The notes under the pieces: model-generated
Seen by the model: the letters and a program-made list of their open reading frames with translations, nothing else
Databases searched by the model: none
Told to the model about the DNA's origin: nothing
Made by a program: the position numbers and the translations under genes
Assembly: GCA_026416095.1 (NCBI GenBank)
Contig: JAOAFV010000021.1
Span: 1-64,000, forward strand
Reading direction: 5' to 3'
DNA from: Bacteroidales bacterium
GTDB taxonomy: Bacteria; Bacteroidota; Bacteroidia; Bacteroidales; GWA2-32-17
Length of the DNA: 64,000 nucleotides
Shown here: positions 21,829 to 32,262 of the stretch, piece by piece
Layout of the letters: each line of letters starts with the position of its first letter
Numbering within the stretch: position 1 is the stretch's first letter

Positions 21829-22155
21829 ATGAGAGCATTAATAATTAATTTTCTATTACTTATTTTTTGCAGATTCTTGATAGCACAAACTTTTCCTGAA
21901 TTTAAGGTTAAAACTTTTTTTCATTGTGTTAATGGAAAAATTCAAATTGAAAAGGAATTGTCAAAAATAGAAGGTATAACATACGTAAATGCCGATATAA
22001 ACACAAAAATAGTAACTGTTAAATACGATAAAGCAAAATGCGATACAAATAAAATAATTAATGAAATTGAGAGAATTGGCTATTACACGCAATATTCCGA
22101 TAAAAAGAAAAGAATTAAAAGAGCATGTCCTCACGATAGCAAAAAAGCAGAATGA
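21829..22155 (+). CDS. Exported heavy-metal-associated (HMA)-like domain protein lacking the second metal-binding Cys
   Basis: Signal peptide then FFHCVNGKIQIEKELSKIEGITYVNADINTKIVTVKYD: HMA fold pattern with CxxG instead of CxxC. Confidence 0.7.
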   Translation: MRALIINFLLLIFCRFLIAQTFPEFKVKTFFHCVNGKIQIEKELSKIEGITYVNADINTKIVTVKYDKAKCDTNKIINEIERIGYYTQYSDKKKRIKRACPHDSKKAE

Positions 22156-23258
22156 AAAAAATAAACATTGTATCTTTTAACATTCCCTACCCTCCTAATT
22201 ATGGAGGAGTAATTGATGTTTATTATAAAATTAAAACACTAAAAGAATTATCTTACGATGTTTTTCTTCATACTTTCAGTTATGGACGAAAGCTAAACGA
22301 AGAATTAAAATATTTATGTAACAAAATATATATTTACGAGAGAAAAAAACATTTAAGATACTTTTTCTCAACTTTGCCTTTCATAGTAACAACCAGAAAC
22401 AGTAATGAATTACTGAAAAATATTTACAACAACAATTACCCTATAATCTTAGAAGGCATACATACAACCTACCATTTATTTAATAACAACATTCCCCAAG
22501 AAAGATGTTACATTAGAACTCATAATATTGAAAAAAATTATTATTGGACGTTATTTAAAAACAGTAATTTATTTGAAAAATTTTACTTTTTACCAGAATT
22601 TTTAAAATTAACTACATACGAAACGAAGGTAGTTGCTAAAGCAAATGCTATTTTAACCATCTCTGAAAGAGATAAAGATTATTTTGAACATTTTAATAAT
22701 AATACACATGTAATTTATCCATTTCATAAGTATTCTGATATTGAAAGTATTCCTGGCAAAGGAAAATACATCTTAATTCATGGTGATTTTACAATAAAAC
22801 AAAATATTAAGTCGCTATATTGGCTTTTGAAAAATGTAATTTCAAAATTGAATTATAAGGTTATAATAGCAGGTAAGATGAATAAAACTGTAAGTTATAA
22901 CAAAAATGTAGAAGTTATACCCAACCCTTCTGAGGAAGAAATGCACCAATTAATAAAAAATTCTCATATTTGCATAATTCATAATTTTAATTCTGAAGGT
23001 TTTAAGATAAAAGTACTACACTCACTATTTGCAGGAAGATTTTGCATTTGCAATAACAAAAGCATTTCTGATACTTTGCTTAATAAAGTATGCATTATTG
23101 CCAACACTACAGAAGAATACATAAATGCTATAAATGAACTTTTCAACAAAGATTTTAATGAAACTGACATCAAATATAGAAAACAAATGTTAAAAAAATT
23201 TAACAACATTGAAAATGCAACTAAACTTGTAAATATTATAAATGGGTGTAATACGTAA
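22152..23258 (+). CDS. Glycosyltransferase (GT-B, group 1-like)
   Basis: FNIPYPPNYGGVIDVYYKIKTLKEL N-terminus; VIIAGKMN, VEVIPNPSEEEMHQLIKNSHICII C-terminal donor-site pattern. Confidence 0.8.
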   Translation: MKKINIVSFNIPYPPNYGGVIDVYYKIKTLKELSYDVFLHTFSYGRKLNEELKYLCNKIYIYERKKHLRYFFSTLPFIVTTRNSNELLKNIYNNNYPIILEGIHTTYHLFNNNIPQERCYIRTHNIEKNYYWTLFKNSNLFEKFYFLPEFLKLTTYETKVVAKANAILTISERDKDYFEHFNNNTHVIYPFHKYSDIESIPGKGKYILIHGDFTIKQNIKSLYWLLKNVISKLNYKVIIAGKMNKTVSYNKNVEVIPNPSEEEMHQLIKNSHICIIHNFNSEGFKIKVLHSLFAGRFCICNNKSISDTLLNKVCIIANTTEEYINAINELFNKDFNETDIKYRKQMLKKFNNIENATKLVNIINGCNT

Positions 23259-24747
23259 ACAAACAATATTAGGCACAATTTATACTTATCTGGGGGCAGG
23301 GCTTGGTGTTTTTACAAACCTAATTTTACTTGCTTGGTTTTATACACCCGAACAAATAGGCCTATTAAATGTACTTATTTCTTATTCTTTAATATTTGCT
23401 CAATTTGGAAATCTTGGGTTCGATAATGTAACTACACGTCTTTTTACATATTTTCGAAATAAAGAAAAATATCATTTTGGTTATTCAAAATTACTTTTTA
23501 GTGTTAACATAATTGGTGGGTTAATAGCAACAGTTATTTTTTTCATTTTTTACAAAACAAGTAATTTCAAAGATGAATTGTTTGTAAGATTAGGAATTCT
23601 TACTGTACCGCTAATTTGGGCAACATTATTTTTTAATACTCTTGATACTTACTCCAGAGCACTTTATAAAAGTGTTAGAGGCACATTCTTAAAAGAAGTT
23701 ATACAACGAATTCTCATTATAATAGCAATGATATTATTTGGCCTTACAATAATCAAATCATTCAGTTTGTTTGCAGTAATATATGTGATTTGCATTATGA
23801 TACCAACTTTGGTGTTATTTTTATTACTTATTTATGAAAAAGAACTATCATTTAAAGGAAATTTATCGTTAATTATATCAAAAAATCTCAAAAATGAAAT
23901 AATTAATGTTTCGTTGTTTGGTATAATAACAATTTTCTCAAGCACAATTGTATTAAATATTGATAAAATAATGTTACAGCATTATATAAACTTAAAAGCA
24001 GCTGGAATTTATTCAATAGCTTATTATTTTGGCACAATAATGTTAATGCCATCGAGAGTACTAAACAAAATTGCCTCTATTATAATTGCCGATGCTTGGA
24101 AAAATAATGATTATAAAACAATAAATTCAATATATTACAAAAGTTGCATCAATCAGTTTGTTTTTTCACTTTTTCTCTTCATTTTAATATATGCAAATCT
24201 CAACTCTATACTAAAACTTTTACCTTCGCAATATAATAACATTCAAACTATTGTATTCTGGATTTTACTTGGTAATTTTATTGATATGAGTACTGGTATC
24301 AATAATAATATTATTGCCACATCACCCAATTACAAAATGCAAAGCTTATTTATGAGTATTTTTGTAATAATAATAATATTAACAAATGCCATCTTTATAC
24401 CTATATATGGTATTGTAGGAGCAGCATTTGCAAGTGCAGTATCATTATTTTTATTTAATTTTATAAGATGGTATTATCTTTACAAGAAATACAAATTTCA
24501 ACCGTTTAATCATAAATTCGCAATAGGAATAATTTTGGGTTTAATAATATATTTGATTCAGTCATTAATTCCAGAATTTAAAAATTTTCTAATAGATATT
24601 TTTGTAAGAAGTAGTATTATAACTATTATTTTTCTTTATGTATTTTACAACCTTAAAATTTCAGAAGATATGAACGAAAGATTTTACGTATATCTAAAGA
24701 TAATTAATGATAAATTAAAGAATTTTTCTTCTTTTAATAAAAAGTAA
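23242..24747 (+). CDS. Polysaccharide biosynthesis flippase (Wzx/MATE-like)
   Basis: ~14 hydrophobic segments; TILGTIYTYLGAGLGVFTNLILLAWFYTPEQIGLLNVL. Confidence 0.88.
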   Translation: MGVIRKQTILGTIYTYLGAGLGVFTNLILLAWFYTPEQIGLLNVLISYSLIFAQFGNLGFDNVTTRLFTYFRNKEKYHFGYSKLLFSVNIIGGLIATVIFFIFYKTSNFKDELFVRLGILTVPLIWATLFFNTLDTYSRALYKSVRGTFLKEVIQRILIIIAMILFGLTIIKSFSLFAVIYVICIMIPTLVLFLLLIYEKELSFKGNLSLIISKNLKNEIINVSLFGIITIFSSTIVLNIDKIMLQHYINLKAAGIYSIAYYFGTIMLMPSRVLNKIASIIIADAWKNNDYKTINSIYYKSCINQFVFSLFLFILIYANLNSILKLLPSQYNNIQTIVFWILLGNFIDMSTGINNNIIATSPNYKMQSLFMSIFVIIIILTNAIFIPIYGIVGAAFASAVSLFLFNFIRWYYLYKKYKFQPFNHKFAIGIILGLIIYLIQSLIPEFKNFLIDIFVRSSIITIIFLYVFYNLKISEDMNERFYVYLKIINDKLKNFSSFNKK

Positions 24748-24807
24748 AAATTGCGAACAAAAAATAATACTTCAAAAGCCAAAACATCATTTTATGGAAA
24801 TAAATCT

Positions 24808-25896
24808 TTAATTTTTAAATTTAGAGAGGTAATGTTTTGAATCGCCCAATTCTCCGTAAGCTATTTCACAGCCAACATTTCGAATTTTTCTTTCAATACA
24901 TAAGGAGCAATTTTCAGGTTCTTCGGTATAACATGGTTTATTTTCGTAAAGAAAATACTTATCTCTATATTTAACAGGAGTAATATTAGGCATAATTATA
25001 TTAGCGCCAACAGCAATAGCCTTCTCTCGCCCCATTTTATCAAGTGCTTGAAGAGCAGTAGTTGCTGCAATATTAATATCTTTCATCATAATACGAAGCA
25101 AAGCAATCATCTTTAAAGAAAGATTAAAACGCAATTGTGGTGATGGAATTTCATTTACTTTTTTAAATAAAGGAGTATTTGAATGTTCAATATATGGTCC
25201 CATTCCGCACATATCAATATCAAATTCTTTCATAAAAATTAAATCGTTTGCAAGATGTTCTAATGTTTGAAAAGGCAAACCAATCATTACTCCTGTGCCC
25301 ACTTGATAACCAATTTTTTTTAATGCATACAATGATAATAATCTATTTTCAAAATCATGTGTTTGATTATTTGGATGTAATTTTTTATATAACTTTTTAT
25401 CACTTACTTCTATCCTTAATAAGTATCTTGATGCACCAGCCTTGTACCATTGCTCATATATTAATTCCGATTGTTCTCCAAGAGACAATGTTATGGCAAG
25501 TTTTGAATTAGTCTTTCTTCTTATTTCTCCTATAAGATATGTTATGTTATTTACAAAAAAATCAGAATTGTTTTCACCTGCTTGAATAACAATGCTTCCG
25601 TACTGCTTGTTATATGCAAAAAGAGCTGCATTTATTACTTCTTCATTGCTCATAGTATAACGTTGTACCTTCTTATTACCACGTCGTATTCCACAATAAT
25701 AACAATTTTTCCGACAAATATTTGAATACTCTATTAAACCTCGAAAATATACTTTATTACCTACATATTTCAGTTTTATTTCGTTAGCTTTTTTAAATAG
25801 ATATTGCTGATCGAAATCTTTTGATTGTAGTAATAATACTATTTCATTGACAGGTAAAATCTCGTTTTTTATTAGTTTATCAACTAATGCTTTCAC
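24808..25896 (-). CDS. hydE: [FeFe]-hydrogenase H-cluster radical SAM maturase HydE
   Basis: CRKNCYYCGIRRGNKKVQRYTMS (Cx3Cx2C), VIQAGE, GVMIGLPFQT, GPYIEHSNTP; C-terminal Cx7Cx2C (CYTEEPENCSLC) as in HydE. Confidence 0.88.
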   Translation of the reverse strand: MKALVDKLIKNEILPVNEIVLLLQSKDFDQQYLFKKANEIKLKYVGNKVYFRGLIEYSNICRKNCYYCGIRRGNKKVQRYTMSNEEVINAALFAYNKQYGSIVIQAGENNSDFFVNNITYLIGEIRRKTNSKLAITLSLGEQSELIYEQWYKAGASRYLLRIEVSDKKLYKKLHPNNQTHDFENRLLSLYALKKIGYQVGTGVMIGLPFQTLEHLANDLIFMKEFDIDMCGMGPYIEHSNTPLFKKVNEIPSPQLRFNLSLKMIALLRIMMKDINIAATTALQALDKMGREKAIAVGANIIMPNITPVKYRDKYFLYENKPCYTEEPENCSLCIERKIRNVGCEIAYGELGDSKHYLSKFKN

Positions 25897-26130
25897 AATG
25901 TAAAGTTAAGATTACCTAAAATATAAACACATGATATATGTCAAAATGTTTACAATTAATTTTTTTACTATTTATTATCTAATATTGTTAAAAAAAGTAA
26001 TTCATGCGGGTAAAATATTAATAAAAATATACTATTGAATGAAAAAAAACTTTTCACATAAAAGAAAAAAATATTAAAAAATAAAAAGTTGACTATTAAA
26101 AAATCATTAATTATTTGGTATAGAAATAAA

Positions 26131-26658
26131 TCAAATCCTAAAATAAAAGCTAAGCAAAAGTATAACCAAAATCATTAAAAATAAAGCACTTGTTATGTAT
26201 AAATATTTAATAAACATTTGTTTGTAATGTTTTACTTTAATTTCGCTAATTATGTAATTTATGTGATTTTGAAGCTGTAAAAAGGCACTGTCGTTTTTCT
26301 TAATGATAGCTGAAACACCTTTTTCATGTGCTTCTACATAAAACGAGGTTTCGTTACCATCGGTGAGAATAATAAAGTGAGTTGAAGGAAATATTTTTTT
26401 TATTTTTTCTATGTAATAAATACCTTTTTTTTCATTTTTTCCGTATGGATCTTTAAATATATAATCCATTATTACTATATTAATTATTTTAGGCGAAAAT
26501 TTTTGCCTTTGCAAAAAGGCAATCAATTCTTCACCTTTTGGAAAAGCATGAATGTGATAGTTTGTAGTTTTAGTAAATTTTGTGTATAACATATTACATA
26601 ATAATTCATCATCGTCAACTATAAAAACATTAACATTTTTATCTTTAAGTTTAAACAT
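26131..26658 (-). CDS. Receiver-domain protein with C-terminal transmembrane helix
   Basis: VFIVDDDELL, NIVIMDYIF phosphoacceptor, FIILTDG, IIKKND receiver residues; C-terminal YLYITSALFLMILVILLLSFYF hydrophobic segment; no effector domain. Confidence 0.8.
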   Translation of the reverse strand: MFKLKDKNVNVFIVDDDELLCNMLYTKFTKTTNYHIHAFPKGEELIAFLQRQKFSPKIINIVIMDYIFKDPYGKNEKKGIYYIEKIKKIFPSTHFIILTDGNETSFYVEAHEKGVSAIIKKNDSAFLQLQNHINYIISEIKVKHYKQMFIKYLYITSALFLMILVILLLSFYFRI

Positions 26659-26692
26659 GTTATAAATTTAATTATTGTAAAACAAATATAGT

Positions 26693-26700
26693 AAAACAAT
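26693..26700 (-). promoter_or_regulatory. Candidate -7 element (TATATTTG) for the receiver-TM gene
   Basis: TAnnTTTG on minus strand upstream of 26658. Confidence 0.4.
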
Positions 26701-26719
26701 TTTAAATTAAAAAAATAAG

Positions 26720-27550
26720 CTATTTTTTAATATCGGTACCTAAAACTTTTATGTTTTTTTTCAAATACCACTTTCCTTTTGAGTAAAAATAAGCATCGTA
26801 TGTTCCATCGGGGCCGTAAAATTCATACATTCCTTTAAATTCTGGCTTTATAGGGCACAAGTAATCAAAAACTATTGCATTCATATCGGTACGGAACTGA
26901 CATAAAAATTTTGCCTTTTCGCTATATGTAAAAACCAATCTATTTTTAACAGAATTATGATCATAAAAAACAGGAGCACCAAAGCATATTTTATTACCCT
27001 TAAAATACAAGACATCTACAATTTTTCGGGTTACGTATTTATTATAATCATCAAATCCAAATAGAATATAATAAATCTTATCTTTATACTTACAAACATG
27101 CACATAAGTATATATACTACCAATCCATTTGCCGTTACACAATACTTCATTAAGCCTTGTTGTATCGTTATACTCTATTCTCATATCGTCCAACACATAA
27201 AGTTTATAAAAATCGTTGTTCATTTTTCTTATTACATATCCATAGTATTTATAATTTTCTTGTAATCTAACAAACCACGTAATTATTCTTAAAGAACTAT
27301 CGATAGCATATATACTACTTATATATTTTTTTAATGAATCGAATTTATAATAAAATAAATCATTTATGTTTAAATTTCTATACAAAAAATTGATACTATC
27401 GGCTAAAACTAATTTTTGAGTATCGGACAACGAATTTGAAAAATACAAAGTTTCATAATAAAATTTCAATTTTTTTTCTACTTTATACAAGGTATCGGGA
27501 TTAGAAAAAGCAATGTAAAAAGGTAATATAAGTAGTATTAATTGTTTCAA
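26720..27550 (-). CDS. Hypothetical secreted protein
   Basis: Signal peptide; coding composition; preceded by TATATTTG at 27560-27567 (minus). Confidence 0.6.
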   Translation of the reverse strand: MKQLILLILPFYIAFSNPDTLYKVEKKLKFYYETLYFSNSLSDTQKLVLADSINFLYRNLNINDLFYYKFDSLKKYISSIYAIDSSLRIITWFVRLQENYKYYGYVIRKMNNDFYKLYVLDDMRIEYNDTTRLNEVLCNGKWIGSIYTYVHVCKYKDKIYYILFGFDDYNKYVTRKIVDVLYFKGNKICFGAPVFYDHNSVKNRLVFTYSEKAKFLCQFRTDMNAIVFDYLCPIKPEFKGMYEFYGPDGTYDAYFYSKGKWYLKKNIKVLGTDIKK

Positions 27551-27848
27551 TTTTTTTCACAAATATACTTACATAATGTTTTATGTGAAAGATAAAATAA
27601 TTCTTTTTATTAAGAAAAACAATAACTATTAATAGTTAATTAGTTACAGTATACACTTCAAAATACACTCCAAAAATCTGTAGAAAAAATAAAAGAAGTA
27701 GAACTTTTTATATGTTAAATCATATATTTCAAAAATCCAAATGCAATTGAAATTAAAGTAAAGTATTCTAATGAGAAAAGATTTAAAGAAGCTCTAAATA
27801 GTAAATATTGGTATTTTGTTTTGAATTTGTTGAACGAATATAAAACCA

Positions 27849-28448
27849 TTAAAACGTTTTTCCTAATGAAAATATTGGTGAAAAAAATAATGTTTTAAAA
27901 GCATTTCTATTATGCACAATATCTAACGATGAAAGAAATCCTATTTTAAAATTTATTCCTCCGTCGGGTCGTTGATGTCTTATTCCAATAAAAAGAAAAG
28001 GACTTAAAAATTTACGTGTAATAAAATTATACCATCCAAATCCAATATCTAAATTTTTAAAACGTGTTAACCTATCCATTGCCCTTACATTATATCTTTT
28101 CATTCCTCCTACTTGGGTATTCACTCTTGTTAACTGAAAATGAAACGCTGTTGGTATAATAACATTATGCATAATTAAAGAATCTTTTTGTTTTGCAAAA
28201 GAAAAACCTATTCCCCCTCTTAACGAAACAATTAAATGTTGGAATGTTTTTACTATACCATCATAGTTAATAGTTGAATGTGGTCCATAATAATTAGAAA
28301 AGAAAAAACCTGCTTCGCAAAATATTGAATGAGAATTTTCGTAATAATATTTAAACTTCTTTGATTGTGAATAAGTATAATTAAAACTTACAATTAATAC
28401 TAACAGGTAAAATTTTCTAAATTTCACTTTACAAAAGTATAAACTCAA
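27849..28448 (-). CDS. Hypothetical secreted protein, possible small outer-membrane barrel
   Basis: N-terminal hydrophobic segment, alternating hydrophobic/glycine pattern (HLIVSLRGGIGFSFAKQ, NLDIGFGWYNFI). Confidence 0.55.
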   Translation of the reverse strand: MSLYFCKVKFRKFYLLVLIVSFNYTYSQSKKFKYYYENSHSIFCEAGFFFSNYYGPHSTINYDGIVKTFQHLIVSLRGGIGFSFAKQKDSLIMHNVIIPTAFHFQLTRVNTQVGGMKRYNVRAMDRLTRFKNLDIGFGWYNFITRKFLSPFLFIGIRHQRPDGGINFKIGFLSSLDIVHNRNAFKTLFFSPIFSLGKTF

Positions 28449-28463
28449 AATAAAAAATAAAAA

Positions 28464-30917
28464 TTAGAAGTCAATCATTTCATTATACATTTCTTGTTCA
28501 CTTTGACGTTTTCTTTCTTTTTGTTTTATTCCTTCATTTATTTTATAAGTAAAAGATATATATATTACTCTTGTTTCACGTTTAAACTCCATTGTTGCTT
28601 TCATATTTATATCATTAGTTTTTACTCTAAATTTCATTGTATTAAATATGTCACTTGCTCTTACAGATATATTTGCTCTTTTATTTAAAATATCCTTTCT
28701 TAAACCAATATCAATTGTATAAAAAGCTTCTCTTCTTGCCCGAGCCATTATAGATGGACCATTAAACATACCGTTAATTTGAACTACAAAGCTTTTTGGA
28801 AGTGTTATAAAATTATTTATTCGAAAATTATAGGTATATGTTGAATTGGAAAGATCATAATTGTTTGCTGAGCCATAAATATTTTGCTTATAATACGCAA
28901 ATGTACCTGTGCTTCGTATAATCCTGAAAAAAGTTTTATTAAAAACTATTTCAAAGCCAATATCTTCTTGTTTGTCCATGTTAAAAGGGTAAACGGTTAC
29001 AATATTTGTTACTGTATCTATTTTACGGTACCTATTAATAACGTTATTAGTAAACTTATAAAAAATTGATGCTGTTATAGAAAGTGTGTTCCAGTCTTTA
29101 AGGTAACTTAATTCATATGAACCAGCATATTCTGGTTTTAAATCTGGATTTCCTGTATGCCATGTCATTGGATCAGACTTATTAACAAAGGGATTGTATT
29201 CTCGCGCCCATGAGCGATTAATTCTTTTACTATAACTTATCTGAAGTTTATTTTTGCCAGGTAATTCATAATTTAAATGTACTGTTGGAAAAATATCGAA
29301 GTAATCTCGGTTGAATTTATAATTTGTAGTTTTCTGATTACCTTCAATTTGAGTATATTCAGCTCTAATACCTGTTTGGAAACTAAATTTTTTTAACTCT
29401 TTCCCAAACGTTAAATAGCCCGCATAAACATAATCGCTAAATTCAAAATTATTTGTTCTTGTAGTGTCGATAAGATAAGAATAAAAAGCATCGGAATAAA
29501 TATAATAAATATAATCGTTATTGTTATTTCTATTCATTAATTTTATGCCTGCTTCAATTTTTGCTTTTCCATTAATAGGATTTACATAATCTAATTGCCA
29601 TGTAATGTTTCTATCTTTATCTTTATCTTCCAATTTTTCAGGTGGAATAGTTAAAATAGGGAAATAATTTATTTGAGTGAATTTTTCATTTTTTGCTCTA
29701 TCGCTAAACGACAATAAAAAATCAGAAGTTAATTCATGACCCTGTTTGTTAAATTTTCTTCTACCGCCAATGTTTACATCTATATTATTCATTGGATTAT
29801 TATTATCTTCATCACGTCTGTAATAACTTGTGGGTATACCTTTGTAATCATAGTTTTTATATATAGTTGAATCAACACCTTTTCTTGAACCCACTCGACC
29901 AGAAAAATTTATATTTAATGTAGTATTTTTATCTAAGCTATAATCAGCCCCTACTTTAAAGGAATGTGAAAAATGATAACCTAAATTATTTGCATTCACA
30001 ACACTTCGCGATGTCACAGTATCACTCTTAATGAAATATCTGTCAATATTTCTGTATCCTATTCTATCTTCAATCCTATAATCGTAAGATACAAAAGTAG
30101 CTAATTTATTAAAGCTTTTATTTAATGTTATACCTCCACCAAATTTTCTTAGAGTACCATAACTTACAGATATTTGCCCATTTAAACTTTGTTTTATACT
30201 TTTTTTGGTTATGATATTTATGATTCCTGCAGTACCTTCAGGATCGTATTTTGCCGATGGATTTGTTATTATTTCAATTCTATCGACTGAATTTGCAGGT
30301 ATTTGTTCAAGAGCATTACTCCTATCACTTCCACTTAGTAATACCGAAGGTCGCCCATCTATAAGTATAGTAACATTTGTATTACCTCTTAAACTTATGT
30401 TACCATCCATATCTACATCAACCATTGGAGTATTTCTAAGTACATCAATAACACTTCCTCCTATAGTTGTAATGTTTTTATCAACATTAATAACTTTTTT
30501 ATCAAGTTTGAATTCAATTTGTGGTTTTTCTTCTACAATTTCTATTTCAGCTAATTGATGAGAATAAGGTTTTAAATATATATTTCCTAACTCAATATAT
30601 GAATTCTTTGGTGTTACTAAAATCTCTGTTTTGTATGTATTAAAGCCAATATAATGCACTTTTAAGATATATTTTCCAATATGAACCTTATCAATAAGAA
30701 AATAACCTTTTTCATCTGATATTGCTCCATTTACAATCATAGAGTCTCTACTTCTTATTAAAACTATATTAGCATAGTTTAAAGGAGTTTTTGTTTTTTC
30801 TTCTAATACATAGCCGCTAATTTTTGCTTCAAAGTTTGTTATTTCTTGTTTCTGGGAAAAAACTTTTACGTTACCTAAGAAAATAAGAAATAAAATAAAA
30901 AGTATTGTAGTTTTCAT
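28464..30917 (-). CDS. TonB-dependent-receptor-like outer-membrane beta-barrel protein with carboxypeptidase-regulatory-like N-terminal domain
   Basis: ISGYVLEEKTKTPLNYANIVLIRSRDS; VIDVLRNTPMVDVDMDGNISLRGNTNVTILIDGRPS plug; PSAKYDPEGTAGIINIITKK. Confidence 0.9.
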   Translation of the reverse strand: MKTTILFILFLIFLGNVKVFSQKQEITNFEAKISGYVLEEKTKTPLNYANIVLIRSRDSMIVNGAISDEKGYFLIDKVHIGKYILKVHYIGFNTYKTEILVTPKNSYIELGNIYLKPYSHQLAEIEIVEEKPQIEFKLDKKVINVDKNITTIGGSVIDVLRNTPMVDVDMDGNISLRGNTNVTILIDGRPSVLLSGSDRSNALEQIPANSVDRIEIITNPSAKYDPEGTAGIINIITKKSIKQSLNGQISVSYGTLRKFGGGITLNKSFNKLATFVSYDYRIEDRIGYRNIDRYFIKSDTVTSRSVVNANNLGYHFSHSFKVGADYSLDKNTTLNINFSGRVGSRKGVDSTIYKNYDYKGIPTSYYRRDEDNNNPMNNIDVNIGGRRKFNKQGHELTSDFLLSFSDRAKNEKFTQINYFPILTIPPEKLEDKDKDRNITWQLDYVNPINGKAKIEAGIKLMNRNNNNDYIYYIYSDAFYSYLIDTTRTNNFEFSDYVYAGYLTFGKELKKFSFQTGIRAEYTQIEGNQKTTNYKFNRDYFDIFPTVHLNYELPGKNKLQISYSKRINRSWAREYNPFVNKSDPMTWHTGNPDLKPEYAGSYELSYLKDWNTLSITASIFYKFTNNVINRYRKIDTVTNIVTVYPFNMDKQEDIGFEIVFNKTFFRIIRSTGTFAYYKQNIYGSANNYDLSNSTYTYNFRINNFITLPKSFVVQINGMFNGPSIMARARREAFYTIDIGLRKDILNKRANISVRASDIFNTMKFRVKTNDINMKATMEFKRETRVIYISFTYKINEGIKQKERKRQSEQEMYNEMIDF

Positions 30918-31032
30918 ATTATTTTTTTTGTTTGACAAAAAATAACCTCTAAAGTTTAAAAACAAATAACACTTTAAATAGTAACAACTCAGTGACTATA
31001 AAAATATTTTTTTATGTTTAATAAAAATGTTA

Positions 31033-31040
31033 TACCTTTG
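31033..31040 (+). promoter_or_regulatory. Candidate -7 element (TACCTTTG) upstream of the sphingolipid-type operon
   Basis: TAnnTTTG 19 bp upstream of ATG at 31060. Confidence 0.45.
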
Positions 31041-31059
31041 AAGCTTGAAAATCTATATT

Positions 31060-32262
31060 ATGATTAGAGAAAGTGTTTTACAAAAAAAATTTGTATCATA
31101 CACAGCTCCTCAAGAAGTAATGAAAGCAGGTATTTATCCTTATTTTAGAGTATTAGAGTCGCCACAAGAACCAGAAGTAATATACAAGGGCAAAAAGTTA
31201 CTAATGTTTGGATCGAATAGTTATCTTGGTCTGACAAATCACCCAAGAATAAAAGAAGCAGCCATTAAAGCAATACAAAAATACGGGACAGGTTGTGCAG
31301 GTTCGCGTTTCCTTAATGGAACTATTGATTTACACATAGAACTAGAAAAAAGATTAGCTGAATTTGTCCACATGGAAGATGCCCTTGTTTTTAGTACAGG
31401 TTTTCTTACTAATTTAGGGGTTATTTCTTCTATAACTGGCAGACACGATTATCTTATCATTGACGATTCAGATCATGCTTCAATAATAGAAGGTACAAGG
31501 TTAAGTTTTTCAAAAGTGTTAAAATATAAACATAACAATGTAGAATCGTTAAAAAACATACTGGAAGACTTGCCTCCTGAAGCAGTTAAACTAATAATTA
31601 CCGATGGAGTATTTAGTATGGAAGGCGATATAGCTCCCCTCCCAGAAATTGTTGAGTTAACTAAAAAATACAATGCTGCTGTACTTGTTGATGATGCTCA
31701 TGGTCTTGGTGTATTAGGAAAGAATGGAGCAGGTACAGTAAACCACTTTAATTTAGATGGTCAGGTAGATTTAATAATGGGTACTTTTAGTAAGTCGCTT
31801 GCTACAGTTGGGGGGTTCATAGCAGCTTCTAAAGAAGTTATTAATTATCTTAAACATAATGCTCGCTCGTTGATATTTAGTGCTAGCCTACCTCCTGCTT
31901 CTACTGCCGCAGTAATTGAAGCCTTAAATGTTTTACGCGACGAACCAGAACGTATACAAAAATTATGGGATAACACTCATTACGCAAGAAAATTATTAAA
32001 CGAAGCTGGTTTTGACACAGGAAATAGCCAAACTCCCATAATACCAATTTATGTACGAAACGATCATTTAACGTTCACATTTACAACACTATTAGCAGAA
32101 GAAGGTGTTTTCGTTAATCCCGTAATAAGCCCTGCTGTTAAACCTTCTGATAGTTTAATACGTTTTTCTATTATGGCAACACATGAAAAACATCATATAG
32201 ATCAAGCCGTTGAAAAACTGGTTAAAGTAGCTAAAAAACTTAATAACATACTAAAAAAATGA
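31060..32262 (+). CDS. spt: Serine palmitoyltransferase (alpha-oxoamine synthase family)
   Basis: [79 protein letters not shown]; resembles Bacteroides SPT more than BioF/Kbl as I recall those sequences. Confidence 0.85.
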   Translation: MIRESVLQKKFVSYTAPQEVMKAGIYPYFRVLESPQEPEVIYKGKKLLMFGSNSYLGLTNHPRIKEAAIKAIQKYGTGCAGSRFLNGTIDLHIELEKRLAEFVHMEDALVFSTGFLTNLGVISSITGRHDYLIIDDSDHASIIEGTRLSFSKVLKYKHNNVESLKNILEDLPPEAVKLIITDGVFSMEGDIAPLPEIVELTKKYNAAVLVDDAHGLGVLGKNGAGTVNHFNLDGQVDLIMGTFSKSLATVGGFIAASKEVINYLKHNARSLIFSASLPPASTAAVIEALNVLRDEPERIQKLWDNTHYARKLLNEAGFDTGNSQTPIIPIYVRNDHLTFTFTTLLAEEGVFVNPVISPAVKPSDSLIRFSIMATHEKHHIDQAVEKLVKVAKKLNNILKK

